NCBI RefSeq assembly: GCF_030687895.1
Contig: NZ_CP117452.1
Coordinates: 2,931,501 to 2,995,500, forward strand
Reading direction: 5' to 3'
DNA: 64,000 nt
Origin: Pseudomonas sp. FP198
GTDB taxonomy: Bacteria > Pseudomonadota > Gammaproteobacteria > Pseudomonadales > Pseudomonadaceae
Part shown: positions 42,567-51,759 of the stretch, one piece after another
Layout of the letters: each line of letters opens with the position of its first letter
How positions within the stretch are numbered: position 1 is the stretch's first letter
The notes under the pieces: model-generated
The model's database searches: none
Told to the model about the DNA's origin: nothing
What the model saw: the letters and a program-made list of their open reading frames with translations, nothing else
Made by a program: the position numbers and the translations under genes

Positions 42567-43874
42567 TCATTTATGCGCCAACAGCGACTTTCGATCGGCC
42601 TTCTCTTGCTTCATCGCCGCGATCTCGCGCTCGCAGGCTTGCACATCGAAGGAGTTATCCCACTTGGCAATGGCGATGGTGCCGATTCCATTGCCGATCA
42701 GGTTGGTCACGGCCCGAGCTTCATTGAGGAATCGGTCGATACCCAGCAGCAACACCAACCCGACCAAGGGAATGGAATGAATCGTGGTGAGTGTCGCGGC
42801 GAGGGTCACGAAACCGGCGCCGGCAACGCCCGCCGAGCCTTTTGATGTGAGCAGGAACACCCCCAGCAGGATCATCTGGTCCATGAACGTCAGCGGCGTA
42901 TTGGTGGCCTGGGCGATGAAGATCGCCGCCATCGTCAGGTAGATGCAGGTGCCATCGGCATTGAAGGTGTACCCGGTGGGCAAGACCATGCCCACGACTG
43001 ACTTCTTGCAGCCGAGTTTTTCAAGCTTGACCATCATTCGCGGAAGCACCGCTTCGGTCGAGCAGGTCCCCAGCGTGATGAGGATCTCGTCCTTGAAATA
43101 ACGAAGGAACTGCATCAGCGGCATCCCTGACCATCGGGCGACCGCGCCCAATACGACGACGATGAAAATCAGCGTCGTGACATAGAGCGCCACCAGCAAC
43201 TGGCCCAGGGACAGCAACGTGCCGATGCCATATTTGCCGATGGTGAATGCCATGCCGGCACCCGCGCCGATTGGCGCCAGGCGCATGACCATCGCGACTA
43301 TCCTGAACAGCCCCTGCAGGAACAGATCGATGGTGTTGATCAGCGGCTTGCTGGTTTCGCCCATTTGCACCAGGGCGACGCCCATCAATACCGACAGCAG
43401 AATCACCTGGAGCATGACGCCATTGGAGAATGCGCCGACGAACGTCTGCGGGATGATATTGAGAAAGAACTCGATGGTGCCGCCCTGCTCACTCGCCGCC
43501 TGGCTGTACTTGCTGATGGAGCTGCCATCAAGGGAGCTGGCATTGATGTTCATTCCGACGCCAGGCTTGACGACGTTGACCACCACCAGGCCGACGACCA
43601 GCGCAATGGTCGAAAGGATCTCGAAGTAGATCAGCGCCTTCACACCAATCCGTCCGACCTCCTTGATGCTGCCCATCTTGGCGATACCCACGACCACCGT
43701 GCCGAAGATGATCGGCGCCAACAGCATCTTGATGAGTTTGATAAAGCCATCGGCGAAGGGCTGGAGCTTGGCCCCGACATTCGGGATGAAGTAACCGATC
43801 GCTGCGCCGATCACGATACCTATCAGTACCTGCACATACAGCTGGCTGTACCAGCGAGACTTGGAGATTTCCAC
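42567..43874 (-). CDS. DctA-family dicarboxylate:cation symporter, probable tartrate carrier
   Basis: 435-residue inner-membrane carrier of the DAACS/DctA family. Conserved segments include QVLIGIVIGAAIGYFIP, FIKLIKMLLAPIIFGTVVVGIAKMG, the serine-rich GTCSTEAVLPRMMVKLEKLG and the substrate motif GYTFNADGTCIYLTMAAIFIAQA. Start is GTG (complement CAC at 43872-43874) with GAGGTG upstream. It lies downstream of the D-tartrate dehydratase gene on the same strand, with two hairpins between. Uptake of tartrate or another C4 hydroxy-dicarboxylate is therefore likely, though the family also carries malate, fumarate and succinate. Confidence 0.92.
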   Translation of the reverse strand: MEISKSRWYSQLYVQVLIGIVIGAAIGYFIPNVGAKLQPFADGFIKLIKMLLAPIIFGTVVVGIAKMGSIKEVGRIGVKALIYFEILSTIALVVGLVVVNVVKPGVGMNINASSLDGSSISKYSQAASEQGGTIEFFLNIIPQTFVGAFSNGVMLQVILLSVLMGVALVQMGETSKPLINTIDLFLQGLFRIVAMVMRLAPIGAGAGMAFTIGKYGIGTLLSLGQLLVALYVTTLIFIVVVLGAVARWSGMPLMQFLRYFKDEILITLGTCSTEAVLPRMMVKLEKLGCKKSVVGMVLPTGYTFNADGTCIYLTMAAIFIAQATNTPLTFMDQMILLGVFLLTSKGSAGVAGAGFVTLAATLTTIHSIPLVGLVLLLGIDRFLNEARAVTNLIGNGIGTIAIAKWDNSFDVQACEREIAAMKQEKADRKSLLAHK

Positions 43875-43912
43875 GAGAGCACCTCATTTTATTGTTGTGA
43901 TGGGCATGTGGC

Positions 43913-43963
43913 GGGCGTCATGTGCGACGCCCGATGCCGCAGCCTCGTTGGAGACTGCGGCAT
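43913..43963 (-). other. Two tandem hairpins between the dehydratase and carrier genes
   Basis: Stem 1: GGGCGTC (43913-43919) with GACGCCC (43926-43932). Stem 2: ATGCCGCAG (43934-43942) with CTGCGGCAT (43955-43963). Both are perfect and neither has a U-tract. They lie in the 97-base gap of one operon and may stabilise or attenuate the downstream carrier message. Confidence 0.5.
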
Positions 43964-43971
43964 GACGACGA

Positions 43972-45141
43972 TCAGCCCTCGCCCAGCTCGCGCATGACTG
44001 CGTACAGGGCCGACTTGGCTTCGAAACCGACACCAGGAATATCCGGCAGGCCGACGTAGCTGTTTTCCACGCGGATGCCGTCGGCAAAACCACCGAACGG
44101 CTGGAACACATCGGGGTATGACTCGTTGCCGCCCAGGTGCAAACCGGCGGCGATGTTCAGGGACATCTGATGGCCCCCGTGGGGCACCACGCGGCGCGAA
44201 GACCAACCCATCTCTTCCATGACTTTCAAGGTACGCATGTACTCCACGAGCCCGTAGGACAGGGCGCAATCGAACTGCAGGTAATCGCGATCCGGGCGCA
44301 TGCCGCCGTGCCGCAGCAGGTTGCGCGCGTCCTGGTGGGAGAACAGGTTCTCACCGGTCGCCATCGGCAGTTCATAGTGATTGGCGAGCTCGGCCTGGAG
44401 CGCGTAGTCCAACGGATCGCCGACTTCCTCGTACCAGAAGAGGTTGTACTGCTTGATGGCTTCGGCGTACGCGATACCGGTCTCCAGATCGAAGCGACCG
44501 TTGGCGTCGACTGCCAGTCGCCGGCCATCGCCGACCACTTCAAGTACCGCTTCGATGCGCCGGATGTCTTCATCCAGTGGCACCGCGCCGATCTTCATCT
44601 TGACCACGTCATAACCACGATCCAGATAGCCCTGCATTTCTGCCTTGAGCTTGCTCTGGTCCTTGCCCGGATAGTAATAACCACCCGCCGCATAGACCCA
44701 GACCTTGTCATCCGCGACGCCGCCGCGATAACGGTCGGCCAGCAGGCGGTACAGCGGCTTGCCTTCGATCTTGGCGACCGCGTCCCACACGGCCATGTCG
44801 ATGGTGCCGACGGCAACCGAGCGCTCGCCGTGGCCACCCGGTTTCTCGTTGGTCATCAGGGTTTTCCAGATAGCGAACGGATCCAGGTTGGCGTGTTCCT
44901 TGTCGATCAGCGTTTCCGGGTCGGCCTCGGTGACTCGCGCCAGGAAGCGATCACGCATCAGCGCGCCCTGGCCGTAGCGACCGTTGGAGTTGAAACCGTA
45001 ACCGATCACCGGTTTGCCATCGCGAATCACATCGGTGACAACCGCCACGACCGAGCAGGTCATTTTCGAAAAATCGATATAGGCGTTGGCAATCGGAGAG
45101 GCGATGGAAACGGTTTTTTCGCGGATGTCGACGATACGCAT
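43972..45141 (-). CDS. tarD: D(-)-tartrate dehydratase-like enolase-superfamily enzyme
   Basis: 389-residue enolase-superfamily enzyme close to D(-)-tartrate dehydratase, which converts D-tartrate to oxaloacetate. Active-site residues are in place: Lys183 in VVKMKIGA, metal ligands Asp212 (AVDANGRFD), Glu239 (WYEEVGDP) and Glu264 (TGENLFSH), and His321 in VVPHGGHQM. These lie within one residue of the published TarD lysine and histidine. The N-terminal NAYIDFSKMTCSVVAVVTDV capping domain also fits. GAGGA precedes the ATG. It is divergent from a LysR regulator and followed by a DctA-type carrier, as expected for a tartrate utilisation unit. Confidence 0.9.
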   Translation of the reverse strand: MRIVDIREKTVSIASPIANAYIDFSKMTCSVVAVVTDVIRDGKPVIGYGFNSNGRYGQGALMRDRFLARVTEADPETLIDKEHANLDPFAIWKTLMTNEKPGGHGERSVAVGTIDMAVWDAVAKIEGKPLYRLLADRYRGGVADDKVWVYAAGGYYYPGKDQSKLKAEMQGYLDRGYDVVKMKIGAVPLDEDIRRIEAVLEVVGDGRRLAVDANGRFDLETGIAYAEAIKQYNLFWYEEVGDPLDYALQAELANHYELPMATGENLFSHQDARNLLRHGGMRPDRDYLQFDCALSYGLVEYMRTLKVMEEMGWSSRRVVPHGGHQMSLNIAAGLHLGGNESYPDVFQPFGGFADGIRVENSYVGLPDIPGVGFEAKSALYAVMRELGEG

Positions 45142-45240
45142 GAGGGGTTCCTCTTGTTGTGGTTGGCCTCACGTTATGCTTTGCGACGAAACCCGCCCAA
45201 TGCTATTAATGCCGCGCCCTATGCACAGGAGGCATTGCCC

Positions 45241-46116
45241 TTGGAACTCGTCTGGCTAGAAGATTTTTCAGCGCTTGCAGAGTACGGCAGCTTCGTTCGC
45301 GCCGCCGAAGCGCGCCACGTCACGCAGCCGGCTTTCAGTCGCAGGGTCCGTTCGCTGGAAAACTGGATGGGCGTGGATCTGTTTGTGCGCACGCCTCAGG
45401 GCGCGACGCTGACCGAGGCCGGAAGACAGATTCTGCCTGGCGCCCAGGAGGCTGCGAGGCGCCTCTACAGGCTGCGCACCGAGGCCCAGGAAGTCGCCGG
45501 AGTGGCCGCCAAGACGCTGCAATTTGCAGCCACGCATTCGCTGTCGTTCACGTTTTTTCCGCGCTGGCTGAGAAGCGCCGAGAATGGCGCGCCGATCGAT
45601 GCCGTGCGCCTGCACTCGGACAGCATGGCGGTGTGCGAGCAGATGCTGATTCACGGCCAGGTGCAGTTCCTGCTCTGCCATCGGCACCCCGACGTACCGC
45701 CACTCCTCGCGCCTGATCAATTCAGCGGAAAAAAAGTCGGCGAGGACGTCCTCATACCCTTGGCGAGTGCCTCGGCCAATTTCGGTACCTCACCGGCGAC
45801 GTTGCCCTACCTGGCCTACACCCAGGAATCGGGGCTTGGGCGTATCGTCGCTCACCGACTCCACGGCAAGGAGGAATACCTGCACCTCAAGCCGCTTTTC
45901 AGCAGCCATCTCGCCGCGGTGCTGATGTCGATGGCACTGGAAAGCAAGGGCGTCGCCTGGCTGCCCAAAAGCCTGACAGAACAGGAAATGGCCGACGGGC
46001 GCCTGGTCCGGGCGCTGGATGAAAGCTGGGATATTCCATTGGAAATCCACCTCACCCGCCCAACCGCGCCGATCAGCGCAGCGGCAGAGGAGTTCTGGAA
46101 CAGGCTGAAGGGTTAG
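45241..46116 (+). CDS. LysR-family transcriptional regulator of the tartrate unit
   Basis: 291-residue LTTR (ELVWLEDFSALAEYGSFVRAAEARHVTQPAFSRRVRSLENWMG, residues 2-45). The start is a TTG at 45241, chosen because AGGAGG sits at 45227-45232 and because family members begin M-E-L-x-W-L-E-D-F. No in-frame ATG fits. A type 2 effector-binding domain follows. It is divergent from tarD with a 99-base gap and is its probable activator in response to tartrate. The gene converges on the lipoprotein hydrolase gene with 6 bases between the stops. Confidence 0.9.
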   Translation: MELVWLEDFSALAEYGSFVRAAEARHVTQPAFSRRVRSLENWMGVDLFVRTPQGATLTEAGRQILPGAQEAARRLYRLRTEAQEVAGVAAKTLQFAATHSLSFTFFPRWLRSAENGAPIDAVRLHSDSMAVCEQMLIHGQVQFLLCHRHPDVPPLLAPDQFSGKKVGEDVLIPLASASANFGTSPATLPYLAYTQESGLGRIVAHRLHGKEEYLHLKPLFSSHLAAVLMSMALESKGVAWLPKSLTEQEMADGRLVRALDESWDIPLEIHLTRPTAPISAAAEEFWNRLKG

Positions 46117-46122
46117 GGCAAT

Positions 46123-47346
46123 TCAACTGCCCTGCTCTGCCACCTGTAAAACCCCACGAATCACCCCGGACTGCCATTCGAAATAAGGGTTGTAAGTCAG
46201 CCGCGCGTGGATTTTTCCTGGCTCGCTGTACCCCCAATCCGAATACCAGACCTCTTCCCCCGCTTCGCAGCGGGCCACTTCGTCGGCGTTGCGGCTGTTG
46301 CGGCAGAACCGCAAGCTGCCCGAGCGACCGTAGAGCGGGTTGGCTGGCGAGAAGAGGATGCCCATGTGGGAAAACTGGCTGATGCGTTCATCGGCGATGC
46401 GGTCGCTGCGCGTCAGGATGCGGTGTTGCTGCGCGGCATCCCTATCACCGGCCGGCTCCGCCTGGCCATACCAGATCAACCGGCTCGCGGCATGGGTGAA
46501 GCGCCGTTGGAACAGCTCCCGCACGTAGCGCACGTCGACGACTGAATCCTGCTCGGTCAGCACGATCACCACCGGCCGGTCGAAGTCCTGCTGCTCGATA
46601 AGCCGGCGAACCGCTACGCTGCTGCGGTAGAACTGGGCAAAGCCGTTGGTGGGGACGTTGTGGTAGCGCACGGGCGACTGCTGCGGCCGGGAATTATCGG
46701 GCGCAAGGATCCAGGTCTTGAAATGCGCCAGCCAGGGCGTGGCCCAGTCGTAGGACTCGCTCGAGCGAAAGGCCGGGGAAAACAGCACCAGGCCCTTGAT
46801 GTCCGGGTCCTTGGCGGCATAGGCCAGCGCCAGATTGGCGCCGGTCGAGAAACCGCCCAGGTAGACGTTCGCGAACTCCTTGTGCAGCAACGCAACCTGC
46901 TGCTCGACCAACTGTTGCCACTGTTCCAGTTGCACATCGATCAGGTCGGCCGGCTTGGTGCCATGCCCGGGCAGCAATGCGACACGCACCACGTAGCCTT
47001 GCGCGGCCAGATCCCGGGCAATATCGACGAAGGACCAGGGTGAATCCCCCAGGCCGTGAAGCAAGAGAATAGCCTTGGTGGAGGGAACATCGGGGCGCAC
47101 CTCATAAGGAGCGTTCCAGGCCAGCTCATCGGCGCGATTCTCGGTCTGGAACAGGCGCTTTTCTTCAATCCAGGCGCGGGACGCCTGGGCATAGGCCTGG
47201 AAAGTTTCCGGCTCGGTCATGGCATCGGCCGCGCTGGGTTGCCGCGCGCAACCTGCCGTCATTGCAAGGCATGCCAAGGTCGCGACGACTCCCAGCATGA
47301 GCCGGCGCCAAGGCGACGTCACAATCCTGATCTTTACTGAAACCAT
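46123..47346 (-). CDS. Alpha/beta-hydrolase lipoprotein
   Basis: 407-residue predicted lipoprotein. After a charged start (MVSVKIRIVTSPWRRLM) comes LGVVATLACLAMTAGC, with lipobox MTAGC. The hydrolase core has an HGLGDSPWSF oxyanion loop, the nucleophile elbow GGFSTG (Ser), and DSVVD for the acid. The histidine is probably in ISQFSHMGILFSP near the end. It would act at the outer face of a membrane on a lipid or ester. The start used is 7 bases after the stop of the RND pump gene and has GGAG upstream, so it belongs to the pump operon. Serine hydrolase is sure; substrate unknown. Confidence 0.85.
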   Translation of the reverse strand: MVSVKIRIVTSPWRRLMLGVVATLACLAMTAGCARQPSAADAMTEPETFQAYAQASRAWIEEKRLFQTENRADELAWNAPYEVRPDVPSTKAILLLHGLGDSPWSFVDIARDLAAQGYVVRVALLPGHGTKPADLIDVQLEQWQQLVEQQVALLHKEFANVYLGGFSTGANLALAYAAKDPDIKGLVLFSPAFRSSESYDWATPWLAHFKTWILAPDNSRPQQSPVRYHNVPTNGFAQFYRSSVAVRRLIEQQDFDRPVVIVLTEQDSVVDVRYVRELFQRRFTHAASRLIWYGQAEPAGDRDAAQQHRILTRSDRIADERISQFSHMGILFSPANPLYGRSGSLRFCRNSRNADEVARCEAGEEVWYSDWGYSEPGKIHARLTYNPYFEWQSGVIRGVLQVAEQGS

Positions 47347-47353
47347 CAATTGA

Positions 47354-50300
47354 TCACTCCAGCGCTTCGCTGCGAGAAACGTTACCGGTGCGTTTGTACA
47401 ACCACTGTGCCCCATCGTCCACATAGGAAAACACCACGGGTATGACCAGCAGGCTCAGCAGCGTGGACGTGACAAGCCCGCCAATCAGGACGATGGCCAT
47501 CGGTGCGCGAAAGCTCGGGTCGGCCCCCAGCCCCAGGGCGATTGGCATCATGCCTGCGCCCATCGCGATTGTCGTCATGACAATCGGCCGGGCGCGTTTG
47601 CCGCAGGCGTCGAGGATCGCTTGCTGGCGGCCCAGGCCGTCGCGTCGCCGCGCGAGGATGATGTAGTCGACCAGCAGGATCGAATTTTTCGTCGCGATGC
47701 CCATCAGCATGATCAGGCCGATCATCGAAGGCATGGACAATGTCGAGCCCGTAACAAACAGCGCCACGAAGGCTCCAGGCACCGAGAGTACCAGGGCGGC
47801 AAGGATCGTCAGCGGCTGCAGGAAATCCTTGAGCAGCAGCACCAGGACCATGTAGATGCATAACACTCCGGTCAACATCGCCACGCCGAATCCGGAAGCC
47901 AGTTCGCCCATGGCCTCGGCATCGCCTACCGATGTTCGCACCAGGCCCGGCGGTAGATTCTGCAAGCCTGGCAAGGCCAGGACCGCCTGCTCGATGTCGC
48001 CCAACGGCTGGCCGTTCGTCTCGATCTCGATATTGACATTGCGCATGCGGTCGAACCGTTCGATTTGCGCCGGGCCACTGCTGATCTCCAGCGTCGCCAC
48101 GTTCTCCAGCGCTACCGGACCACGCGCGCCAGGCACCGGCAGACGTTTCAGCGTCTCGAAATCCGTGCGGGCGGTGTCGCTCAGCCGCACCACGATAGGC
48201 ACCTGGCGGTCGCTGAAATTGAGCTTGGCAAGCTCCTGGTCATAATCTCCCAGGGTGGCCACGCGGAGCGTGTCGGCAATCGCGCTCGCGGTCACGCCCA
48301 GGTCGGCGGCCCTGGCGAAATCCGGCCGAACCACCAGTTCAGGGCGCATCAGGCTGGCGCTCGAGATCACCGCCCCCACGCCCGGCACGCTACGCAGCTC
48401 TCGCTCCACCTGCTGCGCATGCCGAGTGAGCAAGCTAGCGTCCTCACCCGCAAGCACCAACACGTAGTTTTCCGACTCGCCCATACCGACCTTGATACGC
48501 GCGCCAGGCAACACGGCGAGCGCTTCGCGTAGCTGGTTTTCCAGCTGTTGCCGGGTCAATTCGGGACGCTCGTTGCGGTGCGTCAGGTTAAGCGTCAGCA
48601 CCGCCGTGCGGACATTCGCGACATCACTGCCAGCCGGTTCGATCAGGTCCGCGCCGGCGCTGCCATCCCCCACCGCCGTGTAGACCTTCTTGACCTGCTG
48701 ATTTTGCATGACGATCTGCCGCGCTTGCTCAGCCAGCGCCAGCGTGTCGCCCAGCTTGCTGCCGGGCGCAAGCGTGAGGGTGACCTGGGTCTGCCAGTCG
48801 TCTTCCGGTGGAATGAAAGTGCTCGGCAAAACGGTGGCGAGCAGCAGTCCCCCGGTAAAAAAAGCCATGGCGCCGAGGATGGTCACAGCGCGATGGCGCA
48901 GGCACCAGCGCGCCCAGGACAGGTAGCGGTTTATCCACTCGGCGGCCCCGCGCGCCGGCCTTTTCGGCGCGCGCATCAGGTAGGCCGCCATCATCGGCGT
49001 CAGCAAGCGGGCGACGACCAGGGAGAAAAACACTGCGGTTGCCGCCGTCCAGCCAAACTGGACGAAGAACTTGCCGACCGTACCGCTCATGAAAGCCGTG
49101 GGCAGGAACACCGCGATCAGCGTGAATGCGGTGGCGACCACCGCCAGGCCGATTTCATCGGAGGCATCCATGGCCGCTTGATAAGGCTTCTTGCCCATCT
49201 GCAAGTGCCGCCCGATGTTCTCGACCTCGACGATGGCGTCGTCCACCAGCACGCCGACGACCAGCGACAGCGACAGTAGCGTCACGGTGTTGAGGGTGAA
49301 CCCCATCCAATGCATCACGGCGAACGTCGGTATCGCCGACAACGGCAACGCGACGGCTGAAACGAAGGTCGCGCGCCAATCCGGCAGGAACAGGAACACC
49401 ACCAGCACCGCGAGCGCCGCGCCTTCATAAAGCAGGTGCATGGAGCCCTGGTAATTCTCGATCACTGGGTCGACGAAGTTGAAAGCCTGGGTGACGGTGA
49501 TTTCGGGATGACGGGTCTTGAGCAACTCCAGGGCGGCGCGTACGCCTTCATCCACCTCGATTTCACCGGCGCCTTTGGCGCGGGTGATTTCAAAACCGAC
49601 CACTGGCTTACCGTCGAGGAACGCCGCCGAGCGGCGTTCGCCGACGGTATCGGACACTGTAGCTAGCTGGTCGAGCCGGACACGCCGGCCGTCGCTCAAG
49701 GTCACGTCAAGCAAGGCGATTTCCCCGGCCGACTGCACCGTGGCGAGGGTGCGCACCGTCTGCTCGGCGCCGCCCAGGTCCACACGTCCGCCCGATGCCT
49801 CTTGCTGGATCAGGCGCAACTGGCGGGAGACGTCCAGGGCCGAGGTGTTCAGCGCCAGCAGACGCGCGGGATCGAGGTCGATGCGAATTTCCCGGGCCAC
49901 CCCGCCGACCCGCGTGACGGCCCCCACGCCAGGCACCGCCAGCAAGGCTTTGCTGACGTTGTTATCGACAAACCAGGACAGCGCTTCGTCGTCCATCCGC
50001 GTTGCCGAAACCGTGTAGGTCAGGATCGGCGAACCGGCGAGTTCGATCTTGCGGATTACCGGGTCGCGCAGGTCGGCGGGCAGGTCGGCCCGAACCCGGG
50101 AGACCGCATCACGCACGTCATCAAGCGCTTCCTGGGTGGGCTTGTCGAGATGGAACTCGACCGAGATAGAGGCATTGCCATCGGTCAGGATGCTCTGAAT
50201 ATGCTTGACGCCCTGCACCGTTGCGAGCGAGTCCTCAAGCTTGCGGGCCACGTCGTTTTCCAGTTGCGCGGGCGAAGCCCCGGGCAGCTCGGCCGACACG

Positions 50301-50443
50301 CTGACCATCGGCAGATCGACGTCAGGGAAGTTCTGCACCTTCATCTTCCAGAAGCCCATCAAGCCGGCGAAGGTCAGCAGGATGAACAACAGGACCGAAG
50401 GCGTCGGATTGCGGATCGACCAGGACGACAAGTTGAGGCTCAT
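47354..50443 (-). CDS. RND (HAE1/AcrB-family) efflux transporter
   Basis: 1029-residue RND inner-membrane pump. The first span is followed by VQNFPDVDLPMVSVSAELPGASPAQLENDVARKLE. The TM4 proton-relay motif VGVLVDDAIVEVENIGRHL (Asp-Asp) is intact, and a second repeat has MGIATKNSILLVDYIILARRRDG and the late lysine. With its HlyD-type adaptor upstream (4-base overlap) it should form a tripartite pump. No outer-membrane TolC-like gene is in the operon, so a shared channel from elsewhere is implied. The adjacent two-component system may control it. Confidence 0.95.
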   Translation of the reverse strand: MSLNLSSWSIRNPTPSVLLFILLTFAGLMGFWKMKVQNFPDVDLPMVSVSAELPGASPAQLENDVARKLEDSLATVQGVKHIQSILTDGNASISVEFHLDKPTQEALDDVRDAVSRVRADLPADLRDPVIRKIELAGSPILTYTVSATRMDDEALSWFVDNNVSKALLAVPGVGAVTRVGGVAREIRIDLDPARLLALNTSALDVSRQLRLIQQEASGGRVDLGGAEQTVRTLATVQSAGEIALLDVTLSDGRRVRLDQLATVSDTVGERRSAAFLDGKPVVGFEITRAKGAGEIEVDEGVRAALELLKTRHPEITVTQAFNFVDPVIENYQGSMHLLYEGAALAVLVVFLFLPDWRATFVSAVALPLSAIPTFAVMHWMGFTLNTVTLLSLSLVVGVLVDDAIVEVENIGRHLQMGKKPYQAAMDASDEIGLAVVATAFTLIAVFLPTAFMSGTVGKFFVQFGWTAATAVFFSLVVARLLTPMMAAYLMRAPKRPARGAAEWINRYLSWARWCLRHRAVTILGAMAFFTGGLLLATVLPSTFIPPEDDWQTQVTLTLAPGSKLGDTLALAEQARQIVMQNQQVKKVYTAVGDGSAGADLIEPAGSDVANVRTAVLTLNLTHRNERPELTRQQLENQLREALAVLPGARIKVGMGESENYVLVLAGEDASLLTRHAQQVERELRSVPGVGAVISSASLMRPELVVRPDFARAADLGVTASAIADTLRVATLGDYDQELAKLNFSDRQVPIVVRLSDTARTDFETLKRLPVPGARGPVALENVATLEISSGPAQIERFDRMRNVNIEIETNGQPLGDIEQAVLALPGLQNLPPGLVRTSVGDAEAMGELASGFGVAMLTGVLCIYMVLVLLLKDFLQPLTILAALVLSVPGAFVALFVTGSTLSMPSMIGLIMLMGIATKNSILLVDYIILARRRDGLGRQQAILDACGKRARPIVMTTIAMGAGMMPIALGLGADPSFRAPMAIVLIGGLVTSTLLSLLVIPVVFSYVDDGAQWLYKRTGNVSRSEALE

Positions 50444-51582
50444 TGGGCGCTCCCCCGTGCTGGGTGGTTGTTCATTGGGTCGGTGCGCGCCTGGACAACC
50501 CGGACGAGGTCACCCTCGGCAAGAAATCCACCGCCGGTTTCGACCACCGCGGCGCCAGCGTCGATACCCGCGGTTATCTCGATGCGGTCGCCGACGCGGC
50601 GGCCGACCGTCACCTTGACCTGGCTCACCTTCAATTGCGGCCCAACCTGCAGCACATAATTGAAACCGTCACGCTGCAGCACGGCGCTCTGGGGCAGCGT
50701 CATCATCCGCTCGGCGGCCACCTCGAACTCGCCACGGGCAAACATCCCGGCACGCGCCGCCGTGCCCGCGGGCAAGTCGACATAGACCAGGCCGTTGCGG
50801 GTCTGCAGGTCGACCGTCGGCGCAACCCTGCGCACCCGGCCCTCGATCGCCCCGCCATTGACCGGAGTCACCTGCGCAGTCTGGCCGGGGCTGAATTTGA
50901 CAAGGTCGGGGGCCGCGACTTCAGCGCGCCATTCGAGCCGTCCGTTGCGAATCAAGCGAAACAGCTCCTGGCCTGCGGGCAGTACCGCGCCCACCGTGGC
51001 ACTGCGCGCCGAAATCACCCCGTCATCGGGGGCCAGGACCTGGGTCTGGGCCAGACGCAGGTGCTGGATACGCTCCAGCGCCCTGCCCGCCTCCAGCCGC
51101 GCCTGAGCCGTGCGTTCGGCCGTCAACTGTTGGTGAACCTCCTGCTTCGACAGCGCCCCGCTCGACTGCAATTGACGGGCGCGCTGCGCATTGGCTCGCG
51201 CCTCGGCAAGCGTCGCTTGCGCTTCGGCGGTGGCGGCGCGACGCTGGGCGAGTTCAGCGGCCATCGTCTCGGCGCTGAACGTGGCAAGTACCTGGCCACG
51301 CCGGACCACATCGCCCACGTTGACCATGACCTCGGCCAATCGCAAGCCATCGGCCTCGGTGCCAACACTGGCTTCCTGCCAGGCGACGATGTTGCCGTTC
51401 GCCTGGATACGGATCGGCAGCATGGCCGATTGCAGTCGGGTGACGGCCACCGTCAGCGCCGGCCTGGCAGGCACGTCGGCCTTGACCTGGCGAGGGCCGG
51501 GCGAAACAACGGTCATCCCGGCGGCGATGGCGCAGGCCATGGTCACGACAAACAGCACGACATGCCGTGTTTTTCTTTTCAT
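50440..51582 (-). CDS. RND efflux periplasmic adaptor (HlyD/MFP family)
   Basis: 380-residue membrane-fusion protein. It has an N-terminal signal or anchor (RHVVLFVVTMACAIAAGMTVV), a barrel-sandwich half (QANGNIVAWQEASVGTEADGLRLAEVMVNVGDVVRRGQVLA), a coiled-coil hairpin rich in Ala, Glu and Gln (AELAQRRAATAEAQATLAEARANAQRARQL and onward) and the second half LAPDDGVISARSATVGAVLPAGQELFRLI. The start MKRKTRH is chosen for AGGA upstream. It overlaps the pump gene by 4 bases and is divergent from the MipA gene. Adaptor of the neighbouring pump is inferred from context and is near certain. Confidence 0.93.
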   Translation of the reverse strand: MKRKTRHVVLFVVTMACAIAAGMTVVSPGPRQVKADVPARPALTVAVTRLQSAMLPIRIQANGNIVAWQEASVGTEADGLRLAEVMVNVGDVVRRGQVLATFSAETMAAELAQRRAATAEAQATLAEARANAQRARQLQSSGALSKQEVHQQLTAERTAQARLEAGRALERIQHLRLAQTQVLAPDDGVISARSATVGAVLPAGQELFRLIRNGRLEWRAEVAAPDLVKFSPGQTAQVTPVNGGAIEGRVRRVAPTVDLQTRNGLVYVDLPAGTAARAGMFARGEFEVAAERMMTLPQSAVLQRDGFNYVLQVGPQLKVSQVKVTVGRRVGDRIEITAGIDAGAAVVETGGGFLAEGDLVRVVQARTDPMNNHPARGSAQ

Positions 51583-51759
51583 AGGGTGCGTATTCCTGCG
51601 CAAGATGCCGCGATTGCTTGAGACGGCAACTATCCGCCAGGAAACCTTGCGCAAGTCTTACCGGCAAAAAGGCGCTTACCCGGGCCGAACCGTAAGTGTT
51701 CAGTAAGAAGAAGTTCTCAACGATAGGGACGCTTTCATCCCATTGATCCGGAGACTTCC
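51583..51759. promoter_or_regulatory. Divergent promoter region with OmpR-type direct repeats
   Basis: Between the adaptor gene and mipA. GTAAG occurs at 51692-51696 and 51703-51707 (11 bases apart, one helical turn) on the plus strand, and CTTACC at 51657-51662 and 51675-51680 (18 apart). Evenly spaced direct repeats like these are typical of OmpR-family response-regulator sites. The response regulator encoded at 52560 is the obvious candidate. Confidence 0.5.

Noticed and set aside
44137-45240. Long upstream part of the frame ending in the LysR regulator at 46116
   Set aside because: It lies antisense to the D-tartrate dehydratase. The ribosome site AGGAGG and LysR-type start put the true beginning at the TTG at 45241.
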